Assembly: GCA_017523995.1 (NCBI GenBank)
Contig: JAFWUX010000171.1
Location: forward strand, 1 to 29,520
Direction of reading: 5' to 3'
DNA: 29,520 nt
Origin: Oscillospiraceae bacterium
GTDB lineage: Bacteria > Bacillota_A > Clostridia > Oscillospirales > Ruminococcaceae
Below the pieces are notes generated by a model that saw nothing but the letters and a program-made list of their open reading frames with translations, was not told where the DNA came from and did not search any database. The position numbers and the translations under genes are program-made. Shown here in pieces: positions 1 to 7,871 of this stretch (position 1 is its first letter; every line of letters begins with the position of its first letter).

Positions 1-20
1 ACCGATTCCTCCTCGTGTCA

Positions 21-112
21 GTCTAAAATACTCCAAATTAGTCCATTGGACTAATTTAGACTGTCTCAATCGTTCTAAAGAAGTCCAATGACTTGCTTAG
101 GACTCCATTATA
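21..112 (-). promoter_or_regulatory. Leftward -10 box with two palindromic operator-like elements
   Basis: On the minus strand a TATAAT box lies at 112-107, and just downstream of it in the leftward direction are two palindromes. The first has arms AAGTC/GACTT at 81-94 around CAAT. The second has 11-bp arms AAATTAGTCCA (35-45) and TGGACTAATTT (47-57) around a single base, and an outer GTCTAAA (21-27) pairs with TTTAGAC (55-61). Palindromes placed directly after a -10 box are typical repressor sites, so this is probably the control region of a gene starting beyond the left edge. No good -35 box was found. The cognate regulator is unknown; the TetR-type gene at 1225 is one candidate by proximity only. 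Confidence 0.4.
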
Positions 113-308
113 CCATTTTGGACACTGGAGGGGAAGACGCGAAACATTTTACCCTTACTAATTTCAAGCCAATTGCACACGAAATCGTATATCTGAAACT
201 TGAGATCAAACTTTGCCTTTTTTAGAATGGCTATCCGCCGCAGTATAAGCCCGGAAGTATTCAGAAAGGTTATGGAGCACGCTCGTAAAAGATGGCTCAC
301 AAAAATCA

Positions 309-421
309 TCACTCCGCATTCAGCGACCACCCATGATCGCCGTGATAGATCATCAGTTTTGTCATGCCGCCGTCGATGCAGATGTTCTCGCCGGTGATGA
401 ATCCCGAAGCTACTGCTCGGT
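309..421 (-). pseudogene. C-terminal remnant of a short-chain dehydrogenase/reductase
   Basis: Read on the minus strand, this stretch encodes a peptide containing ASGFITGENICIDGGMTK and then MIYHGDHGW before a TGA stop at 311-309. The pattern FITGxxxxxDGGMT is the characteristic C-terminal end of classical short-chain dehydrogenases (SDR family, NAD(P)-dependent oxidoreductases). Everything upstream, including the GxxxGxG cofactor motif and the YxxxK catalytic pair, is absent: within a few codons the upstream sequence becomes a radical SAM fragment in another frame. This is therefore debris of a deleted gene, not a functional enzyme. The assignment rests on about 30 residues. Confidence 0.6.
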
Positions 422-583
422 CTTGTCATAGATATTATCTATCCTCGCATAGCCGCCGATTGTTTCCACCGAGGGAACGTATTTTCGGAGCAGTTCGGCA
501 GTCTTCATCAGCACATCGCAGTCAGCCGCAAAGCCGTCAGCCGTTTCATAGGGCGGACGGTTGATGCCGCTTGCAAATTTCAT
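410..583 (-). pseudogene. N-terminal remnant of a radical SAM protein, iron-sulfur cysteines deleted
   Basis: A 57-codon frame starts at the ATG at 583-581 behind a GAGGG ribosome binding site and ends at TAG (412-410). It begins MKFASGINRPPYETADGF, which matches the start of clostridial B12-independent radical SAM proteins, where the CxxxCxxC cluster normally follows within about 15 residues. Here it jumps straight to a later part of the same fold, KTAELLRKYVPSVETIGG followed by YARIDNI, so an internal deletion has removed the cysteine loop. The frame then stops at a junction with the dehydrogenase remnant. The start signals survive, so a short peptide might still be made, but it cannot bind the cluster. 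The family is recognised from memory of family sequences. Confidence 0.6.
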
Positions 584-682
584 AACAATCCCTCATTTCT
601 TATATTTCACATTTCTCTGATTATCGAATTGAAACATTTTATTTATGAGCTGCAAGCGCGGGCTTACAGCTCGGTGTTAATA

Positions 683-1168
683 TTATAAAGTCCTTTTCCT
701 GCCCCTGATCGCCGCCATTGCGTTCAGATCACCGTAATTGATCTCATGCTCCAGCGCTGCGATAATGCTCTCCTTGTGTTTCAGGAAGTCCGGACCGGTC
801 AGGTTCCTGCCGGAAACGGTGTGATGCGTAATATCCGAGCAGTCACAGGTCAGATTCTCCACAAAGGTTTTCAGCTCGATCAGCATTTCCTTTTCGGAAA
901 GCGGATCAAACTCGCCCCGCTGTGCTTCTTCAAGCAGCGGCGTACCGGGGAACAAGGTCAGACCGCCCGTGCCGACCAGCATCGGCTTGCACTGACTGAA
1001 TATCTTTGCAGAGTTGAAGGCGTGTTCGTGGCTGTGCTCTCTGCCTGCCACACCATTGAGAAAAGTCATCCAGTAGTCAATGCCTGCGTCTTCCAGCTTG
1101 TGACATTGTTCCAGAATATCTGCGGAAGTGTAGCCCTTGTTGATACGCTCCAAAGTCCAGTCGTCACC
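683..1168 (-). pseudogene. C-terminal half of a radical SAM protein (truncated)
   Basis: The minus-strand frame contains GDDWTLERINKGYTSADI and later LVGTGGLTLFPGTPLLEEAQ, then a C-terminal segment with ITHHTVSGRNLTG. These match the second half of B12-independent radical SAM enzymes such as those often annotated as coproporphyrinogen-oxidase-like or B12-binding-free radical SAM proteins. The first half with the CxxxCxxC cluster is missing: upstream of GDDW the sequence loses similarity and no credible start with a ribosome binding site is seen, before the divergent TetR-type gene at 1225. It cannot be the other half of the remnant at 410-583, because on the minus strand the C-terminal piece comes first; at least two ancestral copies are implied. 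Confidence 0.65.
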
Positions 1169-1224
1169 GCATACAGAATTATAATAATGATAGAAAGTCT
1201 TACGCTTTTCTAATTCTATAAGAA

Positions 1225-1761
1225 ATGAGCGTGATTATTATGGCAGAGCGCACAAAAATATGGATCGCCGACAAGATGAAAGAGCTGATGAAAACCAAGC
1301 CGCTTGACAAGATCAGAGTGACCGAAATATGCCGTGCCGCGGAGATCGAGCGTCCCACATTCTACTATCATTTCAAGGATAAGTATGACCTTGTGGCGTG
1401 GATATTCCTCAGCGATGCCTATGATACCGATGTAATCTCGGCAGAATCCGCAGCACAGGGCATGGCGAAGATGCGGCAGGAGTTCATCTTTTACAAGCGA
1501 GCCTATGATGATGTTTCACAGAACGCTTTGTGGCAGTATATGCTGGAATATTTCGTCAAGCGCTATGAGCTGATTGCAAAAGAAAAGCTGCAAACCGATG
1601 TGCTCGATACGCAGCTGAAATACTCTATCCGGTTGTACTGCTACGGTACTGTCGGCATGACGAAGGAGTGGCTGCTGAATGACAATACCACCTCAGCGGA
1701 AACTGTGGTGCAGATGATGTTTGCGTCAATGCCGCAGAATATGAAGGCGGTTTATTTTTGA
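1225..1761 (+). CDS. TetR/AcrR-family transcriptional regulator
   Basis: The protein has 178 residues, the usual size for a TetR repressor. The N-terminal helix-turn-helix reads KIRVTEICRAAEIERPTFYY followed by HFKDKYDL, the hallmark of the family. The C-terminal part (about residues 60-178) is all-alpha and resembles the ligand domain of DhaS-like regulators, which is a looser match. The start is uncertain: ATG at 1225 or ATG at 1240, neither with a strong ribosome binding site. A TATAAT box occurs at 1180-1185 without a good -35. Such regulators usually control a divergent neighbour, but here the divergent DNA contains only broken radical SAM and dehydrogenase genes, so it may be an orphan or may act on the palindromes at 21-94. 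Confidence 0.85.
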   Translation: MSVIIMAERTKIWIADKMKELMKTKPLDKIRVTEICRAAEIERPTFYYHFKDKYDLVAWIFLSDAYDTDVISAESAAQGMAKMRQEFIFYKRAYDDVSQNALWQYMLEYFVKRYELIAKEKLQTDVLDTQLKYSIRLYCYGTVGMTKEWLLNDNTTSAETVVQMMFASMPQNMKAVYF

Positions 1762-1864
1762 GCATGGCACTTTGATTTTTTTGAGCGATAGCAAATTGTT
1801 GAGAGAACCGGAATGCAGCAGCGTGCAGTCATGCTCCGGCTTTGAAAAGAGAAATTGCGAATCG

Positions 1865-1895
1865 AAAGCCCTGCTGTCCGATCACAGGGCTTTTT
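1865..1895 (+). terminator. Rho-independent terminator after the TetR-type gene
   Basis: AAAGCCCTG at 1865-1873 pairs with CAGGGCTTT at 1885-1893 around an 11-base loop and runs into TTTTT at 1891-1895. It lies about 100 bases after the regulator stop and before the methyltransferase promoter. Confidence 0.7.
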
Positions 1896-1915
1896 GTGTA
1901 TTCGGCTTAGACGGA

Positions 1916-1944
1916 TTGACAATCCGCAGCGATTCTGCTATACT
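1916..1944 (+). promoter_or_regulatory. Sigma-A promoter of the methyltransferase gene
   Basis: TTGACA at 1916-1921 and TATACT at 1939-1944 are separated by exactly 17 bases, a near-consensus vegetative promoter. The GGAGGAAG ribosome binding site follows at about 1981. Confidence 0.85.
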
Positions 1945-1994
1945 ATATCTATGGATACGATCCCGACATTTATATCAAACGGAGGAAGTAAACA

Positions 1995-2768
1995 ATGGAT
2001 ACAGAAATGAACCGGATCTCTGATCTGAATATCTACCTGACGAGAATGCAGCGCTCCATACTGGACAAGATGTTTTTCATGGATAAGGTTTTTGAGCCGT
2101 TCCGGTATGTGCTTGATTTCGGCTGCGCAAACGGAGAGCTGATCAAGGCGATGAAGCCGATGTTTCCCGAGTACGAATATATCGGCTATGACATCAGCCC
2201 CGAAATGATCGAAGCCGCACGCAGAAATGTTCCGGATGCACAGTTCTTTGACAACTGGGAACGGATCGGGATTCCGTTTTCAGAGAGCCTGATCAATATT
2301 TCCAGTACAGTACATGAGGTTTATTCCTATTGCGATGAAAAGGATATTGACATCTTCTGGGACAGAGTGTTCGGAAGCGGCTTTCAATATGTTACGATCC
2401 GCGACATGATGTATGCGCGGGCGGAGGATACCCCTGTCCGCACAGATCAGCTTGACGCTGTGCGGCACAGCAGCTGCGCAGAATGGCTGGAAAGCTTTGA
2501 GCAAGTTCGCGGCAGAATCGAAACGCAGCGTCAGCTTGTGCATTTCCTGCTGAAATACAAATATACGCAGAACTGGGAACGGGAAGTGCATGAAAACTAC
2601 TTCCCTGTTTACACGGAAGATCTGATGAAGCGAATCCCCGATTCCTACAGGCTTGTTTACAAGGATGTGTTTACACTCCCCTACACTGCATGGCAGATCC
2701 GCAAGGATTTCGGCTTTACACTCACGGATCATACCCACATCAAACTGATACTGGAACGAATCCGCTGA
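1995..2768 (+). CDS. Class I SAM-dependent methyltransferase
   Basis: This 257-residue cytoplasmic protein carries the class I methyltransferase motif I VLDFGCANGE, followed about 20 residues later by IGYDISPEMIEAARRN, whose acidic residue normally binds the ribose of S-adenosylmethionine. The rest gives no clue to the acceptor, so the substrate is unknown. The start ATG at 1995 is preceded by GGAGGAAG at ideal distance. A second ATG at 2007 is in frame but further from the site. A near-consensus promoter lies just upstream, and the membrane HExxH gene begins about 80 bases downstream without an intervening terminator, so both are probably on one transcript. Confidence 0.85.
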   Translation: MDTEMNRISDLNIYLTRMQRSILDKMFFMDKVFEPFRYVLDFGCANGELIKAMKPMFPEYEYIGYDISPEMIEAARRNVPDAQFFDNWERIGIPFSESLINISSTVHEVYSYCDEKDIDIFWDRVFGSGFQYVTIRDMMYARAEDTPVRTDQLDAVRHSSCAEWLESFEQVRGRIETQRQLVHFLLKYKYTQNWEREVHENYFPVYTEDLMKRIPDSYRLVYKDVFTLPYTAWQIRKDFGFTLTDHTHIKLILERIR

Positions 2769-2848
2769 AAGGACAAATAAATATCGCAAATGCAAGGGAC
2801 AGAATATTCCCCTACCCCTTGCAGCATAGTGAGGAAAGAATTACAGAT

Positions 2849-3478
2849 ATGCTCAATATATTTTTCAAAGGAAACTACACTTCTGATGAACAGCTTATAA
2901 AAAGAAAACAAATACCCGACGATGCAGTAGAATATGCTGTTGTACCAAATCTGAATAAAGTATTTGGAAAGGGGTTCCTTCTGATTTTTCCGTTGTTTGC
3001 AGGAATGGTAGCCGCAACACTTCTGAAAGTAAAGGGCATTGACTATCACCTGACAATGGGAATTGATGTGATCATTTCCTTTTTCATTGTGATTGTCTCG
3101 GTATCTCTCCTGACTCTGGTACATGAAATCATACACGCTCTTTTCTATCCGGTCAGTTCTGTAAAGGAAATCTGGAAAGCAAAAGAACAGGGGGCATATT
3201 TTGTGTACTGCGAGGATGAGATTTCAAAAACAAGATTGATTGTCTTGTGCCTTGCACCCATGTTTATTCTCGGGATTATCCCGTTTGTCATCTGGCTGCT
3301 GCTGCCGCAGTTTATTCCGATGCCTTATAATCTTGCGGTTGCAATTGTTTTCTGGCTGATGACAATTATGTCAATGGGCGACGTTGCCAATGTGTATCAT
3401 GTGCTGAAAGAAGTTCCGAAAAACGCGAAAGTCTTTAATCACGGATTATTACGATCCTTTTATAGAAAGAACAAGTAA
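2849..3478 (+). CDS. DUF3267-like membrane protein with HExxH motif
   Basis: This 209-residue integral membrane protein resembles the DUF3267 family (putative zincin-like membrane proteins). Hydrophobic segments lie at about residues 43-60, 73-95, 138-160 and 168-190. The end of the second segment contains HEIIH (residues 92-96), the zincin metal-binding motif. A later GDVANVYHVLKEV has an acidic residue where such families often supply a third ligand; this is inference. No substrate is known. The ATG at 2849 is chosen because GAGGAAAG stands just upstream; an in-frame extension to 2690 would overlap the methyltransferase by about 80 bases and lacks a ribosome binding site. A hairpin (2791-2798 with 2816-2823) sits in the leader. 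Confidence 0.75.
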   Translation: MLNIFFKGNYTSDEQLIKRKQIPDDAVEYAVVPNLNKVFGKGFLLIFPLFAGMVAATLLKVKGIDYHLTMGIDVIISFFIVIVSVSLLTLVHEIIHALFYPVSSVKEIWKAKEQGAYFVYCEDEISKTRLIVLCLAPMFILGIIPFVIWLLLPQFIPMPYNLAVAIVFWLMTIMSMGDVANVYHVLKEVPKNAKVFNHGLLRSFYRKNK

Positions 3479-3543
3479 AAGGCAGGAGAATCCCTGCTCT
3501 TGTGCATGAAGTCTTTTTGGATGCATCGACACCCTCATAACAG

Positions 3544-3582
3544 AACCGGATAACCGTCCAGCAAACGGTTATCCGGTTTGTT
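3544..3582. terminator. Strong terminator between convergent genes
   Basis: AACCGGATAACCG (3544-3556) pairs perfectly with CGGTTATCCGGTT (3566-3578) around 9 bases, followed by TTTGTT. It ends the methyltransferase/DUF3267-like unit, and may also serve the permease gene coming from the other side, whose stop is at 3632. Confidence 0.85.
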
Positions 3583-3631
3583 CATATCTGCCTTTCTCCG
3601 TGCAGAGAAAAACAATGTTCGTACTATTTCA

Positions 3632-6259
3632 TCAATTCTCCCGCAGCCTTTCCACAACACTTTCGCGGCAGATCGACCGGTAAGCAAAATTCGGTATCAC
3701 CGCAGAAAGCAGCAGCAGGATCGGAATACAGATCACAAGCGGCAGCAGCGTGAAATGGTAGCTAAAAAAGAACATTTCCGCCGCAACGCTTTTCACAGCG
3801 GTCAAGCTGATCACTGTACCGATTACAATTGAGCCTGCCGCGGTCAGCACCGCATAGTGAATGCCCTCCCACATGAGCATTTTCCCCATCTGACTGCCTG
3901 TCATACCGATTGCATTCATCATGGCAAGCTCCCGCTTTCGGGAAAGAATACCGGTTATCACAGCATTCACAAAGTTCAGGATGCCGATCAGTGCCAGTAT
4001 GCCGGAGAGCGTGCCGCCGACCAGTTTGATCATATTGATGTAGTCGGTATATTCCGCTTCATAGTCATGCCTGTTTTTCATTCTGAGCCGGCCGTCCTGC
4101 TCTGCCAGTTCCCGAATCTGCGCGTCCGCATCATCAAAACGATCCGCGTCTGCTCTGAGCATAACAGACATCGCATTGCGGTTATCCGTCAGAGAAAAAT
4201 ACTCGCTTTCAGGTATCATCACATGTCCGTAAATGAACGTGTATCGCTGTGAGCTCAGTCCATAGGGAATATCACAGACTGCCATGACTTCATAGTCCTT
4301 GCTGTTCTCACCGCAGGACAGCGTCAGGGTATCTCCCGGTTCATAGAAATCATCATCGGTGTTATTCTCGTCATCGCCGATTTTGGTATAGCTTGTATAG
4401 ACGAGCGCATAGTTTCCGCTTGCAAATTTCTCCCTGTCCAGTTCACCTTTGAAAGGCGTCAGTTCGCTGAGAAAGTCGGGGCGGATGCCATAAATATCGG
4501 TGAGCAAATCGCCCTTTCTTTCGCCTGTTTCTGTACCCTTAGCAAGCATTCTCAGCTCATAATAATTGCCGAAGTCCGGTTTTTCCCATGCGGCAAAGTC
4601 CTCATTTTCATAGACTGCTTCCCATTTTTCAGCGTTCGCATATTTCTCATATAGCTTTTCAGCCTTTTCCAATGCATTTCCGGAAAGATGCAAATCGCCG
4701 TTTTCAAAATACACCGGACACATCTGCGAAATACCGTCGATCTGTTCTAAGGCTTTCACCTGTTCAGGCGTGATTTTACGCAGATCGTCTTTCTCTGTGA
4801 TTGAAGCTGTTTCTGCCTGCTTGACAACAAAATCCCCTGTGATCTGGGTGCTGATGTACTTCTCCATATCTATCCCGTTCAGATATGTGAACAGCGTGTT
4901 CACAAGCACCATGCTCAGCGTCAGGGAAAGCACAACAACAGCGGTCTTTTTTCTGCTGCGGGACATGTTGTTTTTTGCCACGGAAAACGGAGAGATTCTG
5001 CCGGTTTTCTTGTCGCTTTTTTTGGTACTCAGGTTTGTATCATTATATCGGAGTGCTTCGATCGGAGAGACATTTCCGGCAATTCTGCACGGTTTCCGGC
5101 AGCTGATCATGACAGTCTCATATGTAAACAGTGCCGAGATCAGGCACAGAATGACAAGCAGTTTCGCACTGACGGAATAGCTTGTCGCAGAGAGGATATT
5201 CATGGTACGCATGATAGACTGCATCATGACATTTCCGATCAGAATGCCGCTGACAAGTCCGATCGGGATTCCGACTGCGCAATAGATCGCAGCCTGTGTC
5301 CTGACCATCTGCTGTATCTGCCGGGACGTTGTACCGATCGTTTTCAGCAGGCCGTAGCTGCGGATATTTGCTGAGATATTGATATGAAAAATATTATAGA
5401 TAATCAGATACCCCGCCGCGAAGATCACAAGAATCATCACGATACCGCCTGCAGCCATGCCGCCGTCCACGGAGCTTGTGGTATACGCCCAGTTGATGCC
5501 GAAATCAGGTGCTTTTTTCTGATCACCGTACAGTCTGTTCAGAAGCGCATCTGTCTTGTGCTCAATATCAAAGCTGTTGGAATAATTGAAGTCCACCTGC
5601 CAGTAGCCTGCATAGGTCAGGAATTCCTGCGAATAGAATTCTACAGCAGGCGTCGGCGCATATGTATCCGCAAAGGCCCTTGAGACCCATGCAGCCTGTG
5701 CCATAGCGAGCTTTTCGCCCTGCCAGTATCCGCAGAGCGTAAACTTGTGCTCTGAGATTTTGCCGTCCACATCCAGCGTAACCGGCACAGTTATCCCCAG
5801 TTCATAAGGGAGATTCAGCTCATCCAGCACAAGTGTACTGACGGCGATCTCATCTTCGCTTTCGGGAAGTCTGCCGGTTGTCGGCTCACAAAACATCGCT
5901 TTTGCGGCATCTTCATTCCCTGCACAGTTGACCTCAACAGCGATATTTTTGAATGCCTGATTGACTGCACGCCCGACAATGATCCGGTACACCGCGTCTT
6001 TGACAGCGCTGTCTGCCTTTACTTTTTCGTAATCCCCGGGCAGAACGTATTTGAGTCCTGCCATTCTGTCTCCGCCGACCTGCCGCATGGTTTCCCGCTG
6101 AATGCCGTTGACCAGACTACCGCCGATGGATGTCAGTGCCGTAAACAGGATACAGGTCAGCACAATCGACAGAATCACCATCAGATTCATTTTCCGGTTG
6201 GATTTGAGCTCACGAAATGCAAGGCGGCGGATGACCTTGCGATTGTTGACCTTATTCAT
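3632..6259 (-). CDS. ABC transporter permease with two FtsX domains
   Basis: This 875-residue membrane protein is the permease partner of the ATPase encoded just upstream. The first membrane segment (about residues 24-45) is followed by an extracellular domain of some 220 residues, three segments around residues 260-390, another at about 440, a second large extracellular domain and three C-terminal segments. The repeated FtsX pattern (GLLKTIGTTSRQIQQMV and LAMMNAIGMTGSQMGKML) defines the MacB/FtsX-type permeases, which work mechanically on peptides, lipoproteins or antimicrobial compounds rather than importing solutes. The start ATG at 6259 overlaps the ATPase stop by 8 bases (ATGAATAA), indicating translational coupling; an in-frame start at 6295 would overlap more and is less likely. 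The cargo is unknown. Confidence 0.88.
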   Translation of the reverse strand: MNKVNNRKVIRRLAFRELKSNRKMNLMVILSIVLTCILFTALTSIGGSLVNGIQRETMRQVGGDRMAGLKYVLPGDYEKVKADSAVKDAVYRIIVGRAVNQAFKNIAVEVNCAGNEDAAKAMFCEPTTGRLPESEDEIAVSTLVLDELNLPYELGITVPVTLDVDGKISEHKFTLCGYWQGEKLAMAQAAWVSRAFADTYAPTPAVEFYSQEFLTYAGYWQVDFNYSNSFDIEHKTDALLNRLYGDQKKAPDFGINWAYTTSSVDGGMAAGGIVMILVIFAAGYLIIYNIFHINISANIRSYGLLKTIGTTSRQIQQMVRTQAAIYCAVGIPIGLVSGILIGNVMMQSIMRTMNILSATSYSVSAKLLVILCLISALFTYETVMISCRKPCRIAGNVSPIEALRYNDTNLSTKKSDKKTGRISPFSVAKNNMSRSRKKTAVVVLSLTLSMVLVNTLFTYLNGIDMEKYISTQITGDFVVKQAETASITEKDDLRKITPEQVKALEQIDGISQMCPVYFENGDLHLSGNALEKAEKLYEKYANAEKWEAVYENEDFAAWEKPDFGNYYELRMLAKGTETGERKGDLLTDIYGIRPDFLSELTPFKGELDREKFASGNYALVYTSYTKIGDDENNTDDDFYEPGDTLTLSCGENSKDYEVMAVCDIPYGLSSQRYTFIYGHVMIPESEYFSLTDNRNAMSVMLRADADRFDDADAQIRELAEQDGRLRMKNRHDYEAEYTDYINMIKLVGGTLSGILALIGILNFVNAVITGILSRKRELAMMNAIGMTGSQMGKMLMWEGIHYAVLTAAGSIVIGTVISLTAVKSVAAEMFFFSYHFTLLPLVICIPILLLLSAVIPNFAYRSICRESVVERLREN

Positions 6260-6935
6260 CGGGCTCACCGCCCTTAATGATATGCCCGTCCTCAATCCGG
6301 ATCATTCTGTCAGCCATCTGTGCGATTGCTTCGTTATGCGTAATCATGACAATGGTCTGGCTGAATTTCTGTCCGGTCACCTTCAGCAGACTCAGCACAT
6401 CCTGCGAAGTCCTGCTGTCCAGGTTGCCGGTCGGCTCGTCAGCAAGGATGATTGCCGGTTTCGCCGCCAGCGCACGGGCGATTGCCACTCTCTGCTGCTG
6501 ACCGCCCGAAAGCTGATTCGGCAGGCGGTTCTGCATACTTTCCAGACCCAGAGAGCGGATGACCTCGCCCACGAATTTTTCGTCAACATCATTGCCGTCA
6601 AGCTGAATCGGGAACACGATATTTTCGTATACATTCAGTGTCGGCACAAGGTTGAATGACTGGAACACAAAACCGATCTTGCGTCTGCGGAAAATCGTCA
6701 GGGCTTCATCTTTCAGAGAAAAAATATCCTTATTCTCAACAAACACCTTGCCGGAGGTCGGTCTGTCCAGTCCGCCGAGCATATGCAGGAGTGTCGATTT
6801 GCCGCTGCCCGATGTGCCGACAATTGCAGCGAATTCGCCCTGCCTGACGCTTATATTTGCATTGTCGAGTGCTGTGACTTTGCTCTCGCCCTCGCCGTAG
6901 ATTTTGGTCAATGCTTCTGTTTTCAATACTTCCAT
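6252..6935 (-). CDS. ABC transporter ATP-binding protein (MacB/LolD type)
   Basis: This 227-residue cytoplasmic ATPase powers the FtsX-type permease downstream. All motifs are intact: Walker A GTSGSGKST (residues 40-48), Q-loop FQSFNLVP (91-98), signature LSGGQQQ (142-148), Walker B IILADE (162-167) with the D-loop GNLD, and the switch histidine in ITHNEA. The length and the sequence around the Q-loop fit the MacB/LolD/BceA group. The start ATG at 6935 has GAGGTG five bases upstream. The leader carries a terminator-like hairpin and a separate -10 box, suggesting that the transporter genes are expressed partly independently of the upstream two-component genes. Confidence 0.93.
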   Translation of the reverse strand: MEVLKTEALTKIYGEGESKVTALDNANISVRQGEFAAIVGTSGSGKSTLLHMLGGLDRPTSGKVFVENKDIFSLKDEALTIFRRRKIGFVFQSFNLVPTLNVYENIVFPIQLDGNDVDEKFVGEVIRSLGLESMQNRLPNQLSGGQQQRVAIARALAAKPAIILADEPTGNLDSRTSQDVLSLLKVTGQKFSQTIVMITHNEAIAQMADRMIRIEDGHIIKGGEPDE

Positions 6936-6948
6936 CGTATCACCTCAC

Positions 6949-6976
6949 AAAAAATGCAGTGAATTTCCTTCACTGC
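6949..6976 (-). terminator. Terminator-like hairpin directly before the ATPase ribosome binding site
   Basis: On the minus strand GCAGTGAA (6976-6969) pairs with TTCACTGC (6963-6956) around a 5-base loop, followed by ATTTTTT ending at 6949. The ribosome binding site GAGGTG (6946-6941) starts two bases later. A terminator in this position can act as an attenuator or partially reduce transport gene expression relative to the kinase and regulator genes. Confidence 0.65.
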
Positions 6977-6980
6977 ACGC

Positions 6981-7009
6981 ATTATATCAAAAGATTCTTT
7001 CGAGAATCT
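6981..7009 (-). promoter_or_regulatory. Internal -10 box and palindrome between kinase and ATPase genes
   Basis: On the minus strand a perfect 7-bp palindrome AGATTCT/AGAATCT (7009-6992, CGAA loop) is followed by TTTTGA and a TATAAT box (6986-6981). The palindrome covers the place of a -35 box, for which no consensus is seen. It may be an operator for the response regulator, a weak terminator of the kinase transcript, or both. The transcript would start just ahead of the attenuator-like hairpin at 6976-6949. Confidence 0.45.
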
Positions 7010-7037
7010 GTCTGAAATCTAACGGTTCTGACAGAAT

Positions 7038-7871
7038 TCACTTTGGCAGATAGATTTTGAAAACAGAACCGTCACGATTTGATTCCGCTGTGATATAGCC
7101 GCCCTGCCCTTCGATGATCTGTCTGCAGAGATACAGCCCGATGCCCACGCCGTTTTGCTCCCTGACATTCTGCCCGCGGTAAAATCTCCCGAAAATGCGC
7201 GGAAGCTCCTCCTCCGGAATGCCGATGCCCTGATCTGCAACAGAGATACAGGCAAACATCTCAAACGGTTTGACACCGACCGTGATCCTTGTTCGTTCCG
7301 GCGAATATTTCACGGCGTTGTCAAGGATATTGAAAAGCGCCTCCTGCGTCCACTTGCTGTCAAAGATTGCGGTGCAGCTTTCAGCGGCATAGCAGATCTG
7401 TATCTGTTTGCTTTCAGCTGTCGGCGTGATCTGCTCGATTGCCGATCTGATCATTTTGTCCGCATCATTCTCACAGGGCGATAACTGAAATGTTCCGGTT
7501 TCGAGCCGTGAGGTTTTGACAAGCGACTGTATCAGAAAGTCAAGCTTTTCCGACTGCTGCCGAATCTCGCCCACAAGCAGCCTGCTTTGCGCATCCAGTT
7601 CCTGCTCCTGCAAAAGCTGTGTATAAAGCAGAATATTGGCGAGCGGTGTTTTTGTCTGGTGGGAGATATCGGACACAAGTTCTTTCAGCTTTTCGCGTTC
7701 CTGCTCCGTCTTCTGATATGACAGCTTTGAAGAAGTCAGATACCGCAGCCATTTGGATTCCAGCTGAGAGAGCATTGTTTCATCATAATCGGATTCGGAA
7801 AAAGTCCCGTTGATGCCATCCTCCAGCATTTTGTCAAGACGCGCGAGCAGCTTTTTGTCTGTGAATATCAT
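7038..7871 (-). CDS. Sensor histidine kinase without transmembrane segments
   Basis: The 277-residue protein has a complete kinase core: an H box VSDISHQTKTPLANIL with the phosphorylatable His71, N box NILDNAVKYSP, G1 DQGIGIPEEE, F box IFGRFYR and G2 GVGIGLYL. The first 65 residues are charged and probably helical or coiled-coil (KTEQEREKLKEL) with no hydrophobic span and no periplasmic sensor, so the protein is cytoplasmic and must sense its signal internally or through a partner, perhaps the ABC permease as in Bce-type modules (inference). The ATG at 7871 has GGAGGG upstream and overlaps the regulator stop by four bases (ATGA). A start 45 bases further upstream lies inside the regulator gene. 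Confidence 0.92.
   Translation of the reverse strand: MIFTDKKLLARLDKMLEDGINGTFSESDYDETMLSQLESKWLRYLTSSKLSYQKTEQEREKLKELVSDISHQTKTPLANILLYTQLLQEQELDAQSRLLVGEIRQQSEKLDFLIQSLVKTSRLETGTFQLSPCENDADKMIRSAIEQITPTAESKQIQICYAAESCTAIFDSKWTQEALFNILDNAVKYSPERTRITVGVKPFEMFACISVADQGIGIPEEELPRIFGRFYRGQNVREQNGVGIGLYLCRQIIEGQGGYITAESNRDGSVFKIYLPK

Noticed and set aside
97..429. A 110-codon minus-strand frame near the left edge
   Set aside because: It crosses the dehydrogenase remnant in the wrong frame and has no recognisable features. The remnant frame explains 309-421 better. Bases 113-308 hold nothing I can identify.
2690..2848. An upstream in-frame extension of the DUF3267-like gene
   Set aside because: It would overlap the methyltransferase end by about 80 bases and lacks a ribosome binding site, whereas the ATG at 2849 has GAGGAAAG upstream.
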